Assembly (NCBI RefSeq): GCF_963576545.1
Contig: NC_083645.1
Coordinates: forward strand, 1,550,001-1,614,000
Length of the DNA stretch: 64,000 nucleotides
Direction of reading: 5' to 3'
Origin: Limanda limanda
Taxonomy: Eukaryota; Chordata; Actinopteri; Pleuronectiformes; Pleuronectidae
The notes under the pieces are model-generated. The model ran no database searches. It was not told the origin of the DNA and saw nothing but the letters and a program-made list of their open reading frames with translations. The first letter of the stretch is position 1. Each line of letters begins with the position of its first letter. Shown piece after piece: positions 29,640-46,606 of the stretch. The position numbers were made by a program, and so were the translations under genes.

Positions 29640-32225
29640 GGGCAAACAACAAAGAGGTGAAGGGAGAAGATTTCTTTGTGTGACCATGTTGACATCTGTG
29701 CTGTTCAACGTAATGGAAAGTCATACAAATTGATGGGATGAGAAGAAGAAAGAGAAAAAAAATGGAGACTCTTCCTCCTTTCAATTTTCAAGTTTCTCCT
29801 ACAGTTGCAATTCTGCAAACACACATTTTATTTTACCACTGTTTATCCAACTAGGATCTATATCATACATTGTGTTTCAGTTTATACCCAAATCAATATT
29901 TTCCTTCTGCAGCTTCAACCTTTGGTGACTGTAGATTATCTGCAAACAGTTTAACTGGTTTCACTGGTAGAAGGGTCCTTTGCATCTCTGTTTTATGCCC
30001 CCTGCAGAAGACTCAATGACTGGCAGTCACCATAACATACAGGTCCTTAACAGAAAAATAAATCTTCCAATCTGTTGTGAGATGGATATTTTTATATTTA
30101 ATATAATATACTTTGATATGTAATACTGCAAAGTACAGCCTAAATAACCAACATTTCCTTCTTAAACACAGTGAAAGGTTTTGCACCCTTCTATCAAGTG
30201 TGTATTCATTCTTCAGTCTTTGTACCTGTCACTGTAATCCCTTTGCGTGAGTGCACATACAACCTCGCTACCACAAAAGATGAATGAATTCTTCGGGAAA
30301 TGCTGCAAATAAAGTCAAACAAAATTACTGGATCTACTCATTTATTCAGATTCACACCACAATCTAATAGGGTCTTTAATCAGTCCAGTAGCTTTTGTGT
30401 AATCCTGTTTACTAACAAACAAAACCAAAAACATAACCCCTTTTGGCGGAGGTAAACAAGAAAAGAGTTAACAAGAGACTATTTATTGCTCATATAGTAA
30501 TTTTGAGTTAGCCTTCAGAGAATCTATGTTGTCTGACTTTTCAAATTGATTGTATTTGATTCAAATGTTGTACTAAAGGTTCACAGCTAGACTCACACAT
30601 TGTAGTCTGTATGACACAATCACCAGATGATGCTTCTGGTGAACTCAGACCTGCAGGAGTACGGCAAAATGATAGCCAACAAGAATTGTATTTCTCAAAC
30701 TGAGTTAAAGATGTGAATACACAGTTGATCGTTCTGATAACAACAGTTTGTGTCATTCCTGCACTGCTTCCTCTCTACATCGAATAACAGCTACCTCTGA
30801 AATATTCTACAGGTCACAACAACTGCAGCCAAAGGTTTTGTAGCACCAGGCTGTGTACTTGTTAAATATGCAGTGCGCTGTGGTTTGAGAAATACATTTT
30901 CAAATGTATCATTAGGGCCTATTCAGCTTCTACGATCTTTATTATATAGTTGTCTATTAATATAATGTCTGTGGTATTTTATGTTAATCTTCACTTGTCT
31001 TTCTTTATTTCCATCCAGCTCACTGAGAGTGTTTACCTCCAATTATGAAGTTTGCTGTTTGTTGAATCTTTGAGGGGGAGGTGCTGAGATCCAAACTTTC
31101 ACAGCTCACTGTAAGTCCCACTTGTCGCTCTCAGAAGTGATGATATTTAGGTCAAAGTGATGAAAAGAGGAAAAAAAGAAACTTTTGTCTATGGAGGTGC
31201 TCGTGATTATGTCCTGTACATGTAAGCTCCTTTTCATAATGAGGTTGTTTTTGCCTCGTGCTGCTTGTGACGGGGGTGATGGTTTTAGTTGACATGAGCT
31301 CCTCCTGTCAGCTCGCTGTCACGCCGCCTGACGCTTCTTCTCTAACTACAAAAAACATCAAATTGTCACCAAAGTCTGGAGAGAATCAATCAAAAGCCCC
31401 CACTCCGCCTTCAATCTACATCAAACACTGACTCCCTCGTGAGCCTCACATTCTTTTGTCTCGTCTCTCTGTGTCTCTGTATGTGTCTCTCGCTGTATCC
31501 ATGTCAGACTAATGTGGAGCTCTGGCCTCATTCCAGCCCCGTCTCTGTGGAACAGCTGGTTTCAATTAGGTCCCCTTTTAGGTCACCATGTGCACGTGTA
31601 TAAACACACACACAAACAAACACACACCAAAATAGTGGGACGATGTGCTTTGTTTGGCTCAGCTCTCCATTGAAGGAATAATTGAATCATTTGACCAAAA
31701 TACTGGTGGTGCAGTGAAGCGTCCAGGGCTGGCTCTGGTCTCTGCACTGTGTCTTTCCATTAGACTTGGCTGGTCAAGCAATTGCTGAGCCTAATAGAAC
31801 AGTAATGAGCTGTAATAATGCTATGTGGAGAAGTCATACCACAACTTGTCTTATATTGACTTTGAAGGAAGGAACCAGTGAATAATAATGTTCAGTGTTT
31901 TCCCTATTATCGTATTGTGGTCATTGTGAAAGAGAGTGTGTAATAAGCATTTAGACCACTTTGAGGGAAACTCCCCAAACCTGTTAAATGGAAATGAGTA
32001 CATGACATACAAAAATTTAATTGTCTTGCCTGGGTCATGCTTTTATTCATTAGATTCATCAGCTTAATTTGACTATTTAGTGCTAATTATGTTACTTTTT
32101 AACTTTATTCAGGGTTACATTTTTGAAAACATGCATCCAGAAATTGTGAAGGTGTTTGGGATCACAATGGACATTGCTGTTTATGGTCAGCACCTGTTTA
32201 TGATATCCCTTTCTGTGTTTTTCAA
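29640..32225. other. Unique sequence with one short dispersed-repeat fragment
   Basis: No gene. A fish dispersed-repeat fragment is listed separately at 30383-30455. The segments 31030-31100 and 31310-31440 are unique and unremarkable. Confidence 0.5.
30383..30455 (+). repeat. Teleost dispersed-repeat fragment ending in ggcggaggtaa
   Basis: The pattern gtccagtagcttttgtgtaatcctg, then an acaaac-rich spacer, then acataaccccttttggcggaggtaa, resembles a common percomorph repeat. A longer and more divergent relative seems to lie at 47535-47740. The class is unknown to me. Confidence 0.4.
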
Positions 32226-32233
32226 CATTTAAC

Positions 32234-32499
32234 TGGTAAATGGATTTGTATTTATAAAGTGCTTTTCTAGTCTGATGATGACCACTCAAAGCTCTTTACA
32301 GTACAGTTTCACATTCACCCATTCACACACACATTCATACAGTGCATGTATTCGCAGCACTTTGTTATTCTATGGGGGGCCATTCAGGGTTCAGCATCTT
32401 GCCCAAGGACACTTCGGCATGCAGATGGGTCAGACTGGGGATCGAACCGCCGACCTTCAGGTTGGAGGACGACCACTCTACCCCTCATCCACAGCCGCC
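32234..32499 (-). mobile_element. tRNA-derived SINE, apparently complete, with 8-bp target duplication
   Basis: Read on the minus strand, the element starts GGCGGCTGTGGATGAGGGG. It carries a box A-like ggtagagtggtc (32471-32482) and box B ggttcgatcc (32439-32448), the internal RNA polymerase III promoter of a tRNA head. A tRNA-unrelated body follows (tgccgaagtgtccttgggcaa). It ends with cactttataaatacaaatcc and atttacca, the tail shared with the fragment at 12694-12800. CATTTAAC directly flanks both ends (32226-32233 and 32500-32507), a perfect duplication consistent with retrotransposition. Confidence 0.85.
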
Positions 32500-32507
32500 C
32501 ATTTAAC

Positions 32508-37030
<4,523 letters not shown>

Positions 37031-37033
37031 TTT

Positions 37034-37037
37034 TTAA
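37034..37037. repeat. TTAA target site duplication, left
   Basis: TTAA immediately precedes CCCTTAGATGCA; it pairs with 38694-38697. Confidence 0.9.
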
Positions 37038-37426
37038 CCCTTAGATGCATAAGTGGGTCAAAAATGACCTGGTGAGGTTGTTTTCTTGAAATATCTTCGT
37101 AATTAAAAATTTTTATCATTTAATATTCCAGGTATTCCTCAAAAAACATGTTTTTGATAAAATGCCATTTACATTTTTAACTTACTATTTATACATTTTA
37201 GAAATTGTAGTTTTTGTATTACTACCCCAAGCTTCCATAAGTGGGTCAAAAATGACCCGCATTCATTTTCTATGGAATCCAATGGGAACCTTTGATTCTT
37301 ATCAACTGTGGCTGTCAGGAACAAATTAACTGTGGACCACACAGACTATATCAGAAGTTTCACCCCTCAAGAAGATTATTTTACACAGCAAGAGCTGATA
37401 CGTGTAAGTATTATCTTCATATGGAC

Positions 37427-37452
37427 GGAGAGTAGCAACGGAGAGTAGCAAC
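37427..37452 (+). repeat. 13-bp tandem duplication in the transposase N-terminal region
   Basis: GGAGAGTAGCAAC occurs twice in direct succession (37427-37439, 37440-37452). A 13-base unit shifts frame, so this is probably a post-insertion lesion. Confidence 0.8.
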
Positions 37453-38513
37453 AGCTAGAGGAAATGAATGGAAAAATGTCACCAAAGATGAATTCATGGC
37501 CTTCATTGGATTGACCCTGCTTGCAGGAAGTGAGAAGAACTGGGATGTATCAGTCCGTGAGCTGTTTGGGAGTCCTCTACATAATCCCATGTACAAGGCC
37601 ACTATGGCTGTTGGAAGATTTGAAGACATTCGCTGTACCTTGCACTTTGATGATTAGAGGACCAGAGCCTTCCGACTGGAAACAGACCATATGGCAGCCT
37701 TCCACTATGTATGGGACCTGTTCCTGGTCAACTGCACACAGCGATTCATCCCCAGTGATTGTGTCACTGTGGACGAACAGCTCGTGCCATTCAGGGGTAG
37801 GTGCAAGTTTCTACAGTACATGCCAAGCAAGCCCGCCAAGTACGGCCAAAAGATCTTCTGGGTTTGTGATGCACGCATCCCCTATGCAATAGATGGTATA
37901 GTTTACACGGGGGGACAACCAGGGGAAGAAGTTCAGAAGAATCTGGGAGAAAACATTGTCCAGCAGTTGTGTAGTACATTTAGAAACACAGGTCGCAACA
38001 TCACCATGGATAACTTTTTCACCAGTGTGCCTCTTGCGCAGCATCTCCTGGAGAAGGATCTCACTATTGTGGGGACCCTACGTCAGAACAAGCCAGACAT
38101 CCCTCCTCTGATGAAGCCTTCCAAGTCCAGGAGTTTGGATTCAATGACAGCCTTACCATGGTCAGCTATGTCAGAAAGAAAGGAAAAGCTATTGTGCTCC
38201 TGAGCACGATGCACCACGACAAAGTAGTGGATGAAAAGAAAGCAGAAAGAAAAAAACAGAAGTGATCACATTTTACAACAAGACAAAAGGAGGTGTAGAC
38301 ACCACTGACCAGATGGTTGGCACCTACACCTGCAAGCGAAAAACACAGAGGTGGCCCATGTTGCTGTGGTACAACATAATTGACATCGCCACCCTGAATG
38401 CCTACACCTTTTTCACGGCTCAGCACCCAGAATTCAAGAGCGGCATTGACAATGCACGACGGCTCTTCCTCTATTGCTGTTATTTTTCAAAAATGTTAAA
38501 AAGTGAAAAATAA
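37453..38513 (+). pseudogene. piggyBac transposase pseudogene (one stop, at least two frameshifts)
   Basis: Frame 2 reads NEWKNVTKDEFMAFIGLTLL, then ELFGSPLHNPMYKATM and FEDIRCTLHFDD, and hits a TAG at 37655-37657. It resumes with the family block TVDEQLVPFRGR (first catalytic Asp), MPSKPAKYGQ and NITMDNFFTSVPLA (second Asp). Near 38130 the frame shifts, continuing SYVRKKGKAIVLLSTMHHDK in frame 3. It shifts again near 38258 into NKTKGGVDTTDQM (third Asp) and RRKTQRW-like KRKTQRWPMLLWYNIIDIA. So all three DDD residues can be located, but across three frames. The C-terminal cysteine-rich finger of many piggyBac transposases is not seen before the stop at 38513. A 13-bp tandem duplication (37427-37452) damages the N-terminal part. 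Confidence 0.88.
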
Positions 38514-38693
38514 AGATATTTCAAACATGAAATCATTCTTGTGTGGTCCTAAATATAATACAAAATATTATACAAGTGATTATTCTTAACCAAAATGAAT
38601 GGAAATGGTATAAAAACCCATTGATTTGAATATGGGTCATTTTTGACCCACTTATGGAAGAGTGTAGGGTCCAGTCACTCGTGCATCTAAGGG

Positions 38694-38697
38694 TTAA
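38694..38697. repeat. TTAA target site duplication, right
   Basis: TTAA immediately follows the inverted terminal repeat TGCATCTAAGGG. Confidence 0.9.
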
Positions 38698-40735
38698 GAC
38701 ACAGACTGAATAATAAGTTTCCACCACAGCAAAGTTTTTCTTTTGCTACCTGACAAATCCATCATTGGAGTATCAATCCACAAAGTTTAACAGCTCCCCT
38801 AATTTTAAAGAGGATGGGAGATGGCGCTCTGACTGGTTTAATGTGTGTGCCACCTAAAACCACAGGCCGTGCACTTAGATCGTTAAAAACTGAGCCCTGC
38901 GAATCCCTGTAACAAAGAAGCTTAGATTTACATTTAAATGATTCTTAGTTGGTGTTAAGCCTGTAAAAATTGAATTGTTACTCAAGTATTCGTATTGAGC
39001 TCAAATTACTTTTCTGGCTATGTGATTGACTAAGCTTAAAATTGGGTAGACAAGAATGCAATAGTATTTTGCCTGAAAGCTGTAGTTTTCACACCTGTCT
39101 GTCATCTTCATATTTGAAATGATTAAAACAGTACCCGGCCCGGACTGTGCACCAAATGATTTATTTTAACCAACCACATGTTGTGATCAGCGGTTCAAAT
39201 GGTAATGCAGTCATAGGCGCTGAACTATGTTGTGATATGTTACAAGGTGCTCTTAATAGAGTAATGCCCGACCCTCACGCCCCAAAAAAAACCTCGTGCA
39301 AAAAACATATCTGACAAGAATTGTCGCCATACTGATTTGAAAAATGCAGTGAAATCGAAACACACACGCACTTCAGCTGATACTACATCCATACAACAAT
39401 GTATTCGTTTGGCGTTTTGTCCACATGAGCTTCCAATCTGACACCCTTGTCAAAGTTATAATTTGCTTGTTACGCACACAGAAAAAGAGAAAGCATACAA
39501 GCCCATACTGTAAATCAACACACTTAGAACTCAAATTTCATTTATTTGTACTCACTATTGCTGTTACTCCTTTATAGTAGTAGATTGGATTATCATCAGA
39601 CATGTAGTCCCTCCTGTGCAGCACTGCAGCACCAACTGAGAAGTTTCATACCAAATCAATGTAAATTTAGCTTGGACAGTATTCTGGCTCACCTGCTTTC
39701 TCGAAACAGTGATGGAGCCCTGCAGCTCCCACAGAACGACCCCAGGTGGGGGAAGTGACCTTTAGAATTATCAAGAACAAGTAACACGTTTCCTTTCACC
39801 TTCACATTTCTAACTAATTAAAAAAAATTTGAATATAACTTCACCTTCTCTGTATTGACCTGCTTTGGAACAAAGATTAATTAAGTAAGGAAGAAGGCTG
39901 TTTCTTTTCTACAATTTGGTGCTATGTGATGTTTTTACTTGACAAGTTAAGTTTGTTCTTCATCCACATTTTATTTCTTATTAAAAAAAAATTCAAGACA
40001 ACGAGCAGAAGGAACATTAATTTATGTCTTCATTAAACAAATGCTCTAATTGGGGCCTCAATCAGAGGATGTCATTAAAACAGTGCTAGTCAAATCTCAA
40101 ACAATAATTTCCTTCTGATGTATTAACATGAAGGATGTTACAGTCTCCTTGTCAACCCACACAGACGTTTTTGTCTATTCACTTATTTCTCAAAGGGAAA
40201 CATTGCACTTTTGACTCCACTACACTGACAGTTGTAGTTACTTTACGGATTATAATTTAAAAACTTCATCTGCGGTGCTTTAATCATGTGACATGCGTCA
40301 AGCTCCACAATCCTCTATCATACAAACCCTCCCAATCTGGCAGTCTACGTCTATGTAAATTGCAAAGTTTTCCCATCTCCCCCTTTGCTTGTCAATGCCT
40401 TTGCTGCCCTGCATCAGTATCGCTGTCTGGTGATTTAGACGATAGCAATTTTATGTGTCTATAGTCTCATGCACACACTGATACACAGTTACCAAATGCT
40501 TGATATATTATTAGTTTTGCTAATGGATCCATACAGGAAAATTATTGTTATTAAATGATATGTAGATGACAAGATTTACAATCGTCCATTGACCAACCGT
40601 AGAAAAAACATCCTCCTGAAATGAGGCAAACTTAGGTCAATATAGTAAGAATTGGATTTTTGTAACTCTTCTCTTTTCTCCCAAACAAACTCAACAAAAA
40701 GCAAACAGGCAGGAATGAGAGCAGAACAGTGTGCA
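38698..40735. other. Unique non-coding sequence
   Basis: I see no gene or classifiable repeat between the piggyBac copy and the microsatellite cluster. Confidence 0.5.
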
Positions 40736-40736
40736 C

Positions 40737-41114
<378 letters not shown>

Positions 41115-44075
41115 AGCATGTGAGCTGTTATGGAGCGGTGTGCAGGAGGTCAGGGTCAGTTCAACACTGGGCAGCCAGAGACGAGCCCAGCCAACACAAG
41201 GGGGAATACCCAGACTGAAAGAATCACAGTGAAGTGGTTCAACTTCTTCCAACAGTATTTGCTACTACTGACATTGATGCTGCAATGTAAATGTTTTTTC
41301 CCTTTGGAATCTTCAAATCCGTCCCTGTGTCCCTCAACCGAATACAGCAAAATACAAATTCACATATACTCACCACAGTGCCGATGGAGATGTTGGTGAA
41401 GTGTTTGAGTCAAGTGAGTAGATTGTATGTGAATTAAACGTTTTCTTTGAACTGTCCCTTAAATAACTTTCTGAGACTCATCATCACAACTGTTGTTAAA
41501 CACAAAGTGTTCCATTTTGTTAGTATGTCAGTCTACCGTCAAAATAAAACAGCATTAATCCAAGTGACATTATCCATGTGCAGCTTTCACTGTTGATGGC
41601 GTGCATGGGTTCACCCAGCTGCCAGAGAACAGAAAGAGGCTTCACAGGAAACAAAATAAGTGCAAGGTTCATAAAATCTGCGTTGTAAACATCTAGTGCT
41701 GACAGGTTCTGTAAGTCATTCACTGCACAGGGTTGATGAATGTCAGCCTGCATCATCAGCACTGCATGGACTCATAGCAGGTAAACAATCCCAGCGACTG
41801 ACAAACTGTAAGTCATACAGTTATGTAACATCAGTCATGACAAAAAGGTAGAGAGCAGATAGAAAGAAAGAAACTGTCATATACTGTGATATTACAGGTA
41901 AATAGTTAATGTTTGGTTGCTCATGATAAAATACACAAAACCCTTTCATTTTAAATTGTTTTCCCATAATTCCTACATTAATGCTGCCATACCCTGTTGA
42001 CTAAATATGGATGATATTCTAGACAGGGCTTGAGTAGCTTTTTTAATTTATGCAAAAATCCTAGACAAACCCTACCAAAGTCAGCCTGGATTTTAGGGGC
42101 CTTTAACCTGGATCAACAACAATGAAGAAATAGCATATTATTGCCTGTGGTTTGATTGGGCTGGTGTGAAAGCTGTCTACCTGCCTCACTGTGGACAGAA
42201 CAATCAGACTGAGATCACTTGACAATGAATCGGCCTCGTTTGGAAGTTGACAAATGTCGCACTTTTGATTTGATAGTAGAGACCAGGTTTAAATACAAAT
42301 AAATCCACATGACCATGTGAGCTTGTGATTGACCTGTTTAAGACACAGTCTCATGTCTCATGGCCTTTGTTTGTTGCGCTAGTATCCTGAAAAGCTATTT
42401 TCAATGTTTTTTCATTTCATTGCATTAGATTTCATTGCATTAACTCAGTGTGTTTTATTATAGAGTGTGTTAAGTACATAATGCATGATAAATAAAATAA
42501 AATACAAGGGAGACTAGATAGCATATGGTTAAAAAAGGTCTATAAAACAGATTTTTTTTTTCCCCCCCGACTCTAATATGACAATCTTTTTTCTCGGCTG
42601 AGGAGAGATGAGGGTATTTTCTCCACACAGGCACATCCAGGTTATGGCTTGTTACTCTCTCTGTGGCTGTGGGGAGGCAGCGCTGATTAGCTCTGACTCT
42701 GTTTGGGTTCAGAGGAGCGCAGCACAAATTGGAGCAGACCTCTAAAAATAGGATGTATTATTATTTACCCCTTCCAGCATCCAGGTCTTTGTGTTTGTGT
42801 GCGCAGGCATGCTCTGCCAACATCTCACACAACAAGTCACTCATGCACATAATCACAACACAACCGCGCGCACACACACGATGAAGACAGGATCCATTTC
42901 CTGTGAAAAGAGGCCTCCGGGTTCACTGTTGCTCTCTTCTTGAATAAATCTTTCATTTTCATGCCGAGGCATTAGAGATGGCATTAGTGTTGCTTTTATT
43001 TAAGCGACTATGTGTGTGTGTGTGTTTGTGTGTGTGCCCATGCATACACTGCAGCCATGTTGTGTGTTCTTAGTGCACTGGGGTGCATCATACTAATGTC
43101 TCCTCACTAATGTTTTCACAGTCCACATGCTGGATGCTGTGACCCCTGATTATCATATCTGTGCCATGGTTCGCCTGCCCATGCATACTGCAGGCAGGGT
43201 GACCTCTGACTGATGCTTTGACCTCTGGCGGACAGCCTGTGTTTGGTGGAGAAAAGGGCATCTGTCATGCTCTCCTCAGCCACCGTCTGTCTCTTTCACC
43301 ACGTTTCTGTGATGCCTCCCTAAAATCCCCCCCTCCCCCTCACACACGACCCCAGTGCATATGCAGCAGTGGCAAATTAGCTGCAGGCTCTGACCTCATG
43401 TCGCTCATGTCTCACAGAGGCCTGGGCTGTCTCCATTTATGATTTAGAACGGGAGAAAGAGAATTGATTGATTAAATTTACTAAACGAATGTTTGAGATG
43501 AATGCTAATTGTTCTAATTTCATTTAGTGCAAAAATGTTGCACAAAAAGGAAAAACAATTCTTTTAAATATAATATAATTAAATATCCTCTTGCAAGTTT
43601 ATAAGAAACTGTAGTGAAAATCTAGTGGTATACACAAAGTAGCAGCACTACGACAAACAAAGGATCAGACTGTCGCTCACAGTGCTGTGATTGACAGGAC
43701 CTCTCTGGGGAAGGCAATGCAAAAATACCACCAACAGATGAATTAATTATTGTTGAAAAATAATCATTATACACTAAAACTGAAAGAGCTTGCTCATCCT
43801 AAATATAGGGGAAAATAATAATAATAACAATAATAAAAAGTTCTAATGTCCCTTTGTTGATTGTTGTTTCTTGATGTATGGCAAATATATATCAAAAATA
43901 ATTGTTTGTAGTAACATCCCTTTCTTTTCTGATCCTGTGAAATATTAAAATATTTGAATGATGCAGTCTGAGCTCAGGGGTATATACATATATTCATCTC
44001 ATCAATGTAATATGGGTTGACTAACCAAAAGCAACTAATGGCTTGTGGTAGGTTGCAATAAAATGGGTCAGTTTC
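41115..44075. other. Unique non-coding sequence
   Basis: I see no gene. Short GT runs lie near 43011-43036. Confidence 0.5.
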
Positions 44076-44081
44076 CAGCTG

Positions 44082-44535
44082 CTTTCAGACATGCACTTGA
44101 GTCCTGAGATTCTCCTAATAGTCTCCAGAGGGGCTGTATATCAGAGCACAAATGTCCAAGTGAAAGGCTCCGGACTTTCTCTAGAGAGAACACATGAGAG
44201 AAGCAAAAATAAAAGACACAAAAAGAGTAGAAACATTTCAAGATGAAAAACCGATGCCACACGGGTAGAAGACATAGGTGAAGATGAGCTTTAGGTGATA
44301 AGGGCCAATGCTGATGTTGATGTGCTGGAAACAAAAAAATGTGATCTCCACAGCTGAATTTATATGTAATTTCCTGCCTCTGCCTGCTGCTCCACCCCTT
44401 TCCTGAGCGCTGCGAGATTTCTGTGTAGTGAACGCGTCTGAGCAGAGAATCTCCTGCTGTGCATGTGTGAAAGGCAACCTCCCGAGAAAGTCTAGACCCA
44501 ATTCTGTGGACATCCTCTGGAGTTCATGTCTGAAA
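44082..44535. mobile_element. MITE with TTTCAGACATG inverted ends (about 450 bp)
   Basis: The left end TTTCAGACATGCACT and the right end (complement of TTTCAGACATGAACT, ending near 44535) are inverted repeats. Adjacent subterminal sequence, tctccagagg on the left and cctctggag on the right, also pairs. The element has no coding capacity. A decayed relative lies at 13345-13730. I could not identify a clear target duplication, so the superfamily is open. Confidence 0.65.
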
Positions 44536-44539
44536 ACAT

Positions 44540-45899
44540 CTTACCAGAGTTTGCATTTTGTAAATACTGAGCTAGCCTGTTGTTCATGTCATCTCTTTCT
44601 CATGAGAATCATGCTCAGCATTTAAAATATGTTTTTTATCTTCATAGCAGGTAAATGTTAGCTGCAAACTGTTCAAAGCCAATAGAAAATGTCAACTTTC
44701 AATTTTTCTTTCAATGTATTTTAAAAAACTTCGTCAAGATGAGGAAAAAACTGGTTAATTTTACAGCCATTTCCCCCCCCAAAATCCAAAGTCAAGTCTA
44801 CCCTCGCCTGTTGAACTGGAGCAACTTCTCTTCTTGTGACTTTGACAAATGTATTTCCATGTCTGGTGGTATTAGTCTTCATAGTTGCTGCTGCAGCTTG
44901 CTTAAAATGATCCTTCTCACTGGAGCCAAAACGAGCAATCTCTATATTTCTGTGCTGGTCGGTCTTCACTGGTTTTCAGCAAAACATAGAAATGATTGGA
45001 AATTCAGCAAATGTAAATCCCTGTTGAGCAGATTTTTTTGTGTGATTAAGATTTTCATTTATTTCTTGTCAGTGAAGGACAAAGGAAAAGTACCCAGACA
45101 TTCCAAGACGTCACTCATCACACCACACAGCTAATTTGTATCCTTTGCCTTGAAAATTTGAATTTGCTGCATAACCATTTTTATCAGTTAAAAACATGTT
45201 AATGTCTGTATGTTGATTGTGAGGCCCAGTTAAGCCTACAAGCTAAATTGAACACACCATGGACCTTTGCACAATCTCCCATTTCAGGGCCCCTTCATTA
45301 ATCATGTGTTCTGGCCAGACTTTGGGAAAACAATTATTTATTTTTAGCCATTATAACAAATCCAAAAGCATGTCGGCACTTGCTGCAGCATATATCACAG
45401 GATCATATTTTGACATATAAATAAATTTGCTGGTAAAGTTAGTAGTGTGCTCGAGAAATATGTCTCTGAAGGATCCATGCTCCCGAGAGAGACGTGGGAC
45501 AAATTCCTTCCCCCAGTTTCCTCCCCACAACCAGAGCAAGAATAGAAGCTGGAAGCACAGAGCATCGCCCACAACTACACAGGACTGCAAACACATACAC
45601 ACACATGCACACACATACAAAACATAAAAGAGGCGTGAAACCAGATTTTTTTAATACTTTTACTTCTCCAGGGAAATTTGCTCAGCTTTCATGCACTTCT
45701 CCAATAGCTCTCTGCTAAACTTTTTGTTCCATAGCGTTAGTGGCTCTTTACACTAGATCTACTGTCCCAATGACTTTTGGTCACAGATGTCGAAATGTTC
45801 TTGTACTTTCTACTACTCAATATTATTAAGTTAAAATAACAACAATTTTGTTATTGCCAAGAGTTTTTAAACAAATATCAAGAATTGCTTTAACAATCA
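44540..45899. other. Unique non-coding sequence
   Basis: The 159-codon open frame at 44655-45134 has no recognisable domain, start context or codon pattern that would support a gene. A short CA-rich run lies at 45594-45620. Confidence 0.5.
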
Positions 45900-45907
45900 G
45901 TAATAAC

Positions 45908-46606
45908 TAGGGCTGGGCAACGATTAAAAGTTTTAATCGCGATTAATCGCATGATTTCCCTGATTAATCACGATTAATCGCATTTGTATACGCAAAATCC
46001 AATAATGAATTAAAAAGTAGTGTATAGCGCAATTTTATTTTCAATGTTCTGCCATATGAACGAAAGTGCCATAACATTTGTTGTGCAAACACTTTTAACA
46101 TCAGCATTTAATACAGTAGCAGTTAAATAAAATATTCAGTGTAAATCTCAACTTAACAATGTTATCAAAGCAAATACAAAATTAAAGCTCAATGCCACTG
46201 CCAGGGCATTAATGTTATCCTCTTCGTTATGAAAAATGTATACTTCTCCCTGCGTCTAACGTAGTCTGCCGAAGCCTCGCTCCGCTCGCTGTTTCGTTGA
46301 GTGATTTGCACCTTGGCAGTGGCTACAAATTACTTTGGTTCTGTCGACTCCGCCGTCTGGAAGAACTTTAAAATGAAAATGGCCATGTAAAAGCTCCGTA
46401 CCCTTATCCATGGTTGTTTATCCGCCAATTATTTTCTTTTTTCCGGTTCCGCAGCAGTCAGCAACAGACTTTCACGAAATAAAAGCCTGACTTTCACAAT
46501 AAAACAATAAATAATCAAACCTGAGTTAATGCGAGATAAAATAATTGTCTGAGTTAAATAAGTGATGAGTTAACTCGATTAAAACGAGTTAACTTGCCCA
46601 GCCCTA
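45908..46606. mobile_element. Non-autonomous hAT element (699 bp) with 8-bp target duplication
   Basis: The ends TAGGGCTGGGCAA and TTGCCCAGCCCTA are perfect 13-bp inverted repeats. GTAATAAC flanks both sides exactly (45900-45907 and 46607-46614); an 8-bp duplication is the hAT hallmark. The left subterminal region has nested palindromic TTAATCGCGATTAATCGC-type repeats, and the right has ACTCGATTAAAACGAGTTAA. The interior retains a short BED-finger-like frame on the minus strand, so it is an internal-deletion derivative of an autonomous element. Confidence 0.9.
46256..46411 (-). pseudogene. Residual hAT transposase N-terminus (BED zinc-finger start)
   Basis: A 51-codon frame starts at the ATG complementary to 46409-46411 (MDKGTELLHGHFHFKVLPDG) and includes VDRTKVICSHCQGANHSTK before a TAG at 46256-46258. 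The aromatic-rich segment followed by CxxC fits the first half of a BED-type finger at the N-terminus of many hAT transposases. The second half (the His/Cys pair) and the catalytic RNase H-like domain are missing. Whether this frame is translated is unknown. Confidence 0.6.

Larger units (their letters stand above)
37038..38693 (+). mobile_element. piggyBac-superfamily DNA transposon, 1,656 bp, TTAA-flanked
   Basis: Both ends carry the 12-bp inverted repeat CCCTTAGATGCA (37038-37049 and its complement ending at 38693). TTAA lies directly outside each end (37034-37037 and 38694-38697), the diagnostic piggyBac target duplication. Inside is a transposase pseudogene in the same orientation. Three copies of a palindromic subterminal motif GGGTCA-N4-TGACC(C/T) lie at 37055-37070, 37243-37258 and 38634-38649. 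Element length is shorter than typical autonomous piggyBac elements (about 2.3-3 kb). Confidence 0.93.

Noticed and set aside
24660..29645. Shared word AGACGTGAG near both LINE ends as a target duplication
   Set aside because: The two occurrences are in opposite orientation, which a target duplication cannot be.
32439..32482. Possible tRNA gene on the minus strand
   Set aside because: Boxes A and B belong to the head of a SINE with target duplications; a functional tRNA fold was not supported.
44655..45134. 159-codon open frame
   Set aside because: No recognisable domain, atypical composition and no supporting features; treated as chance.
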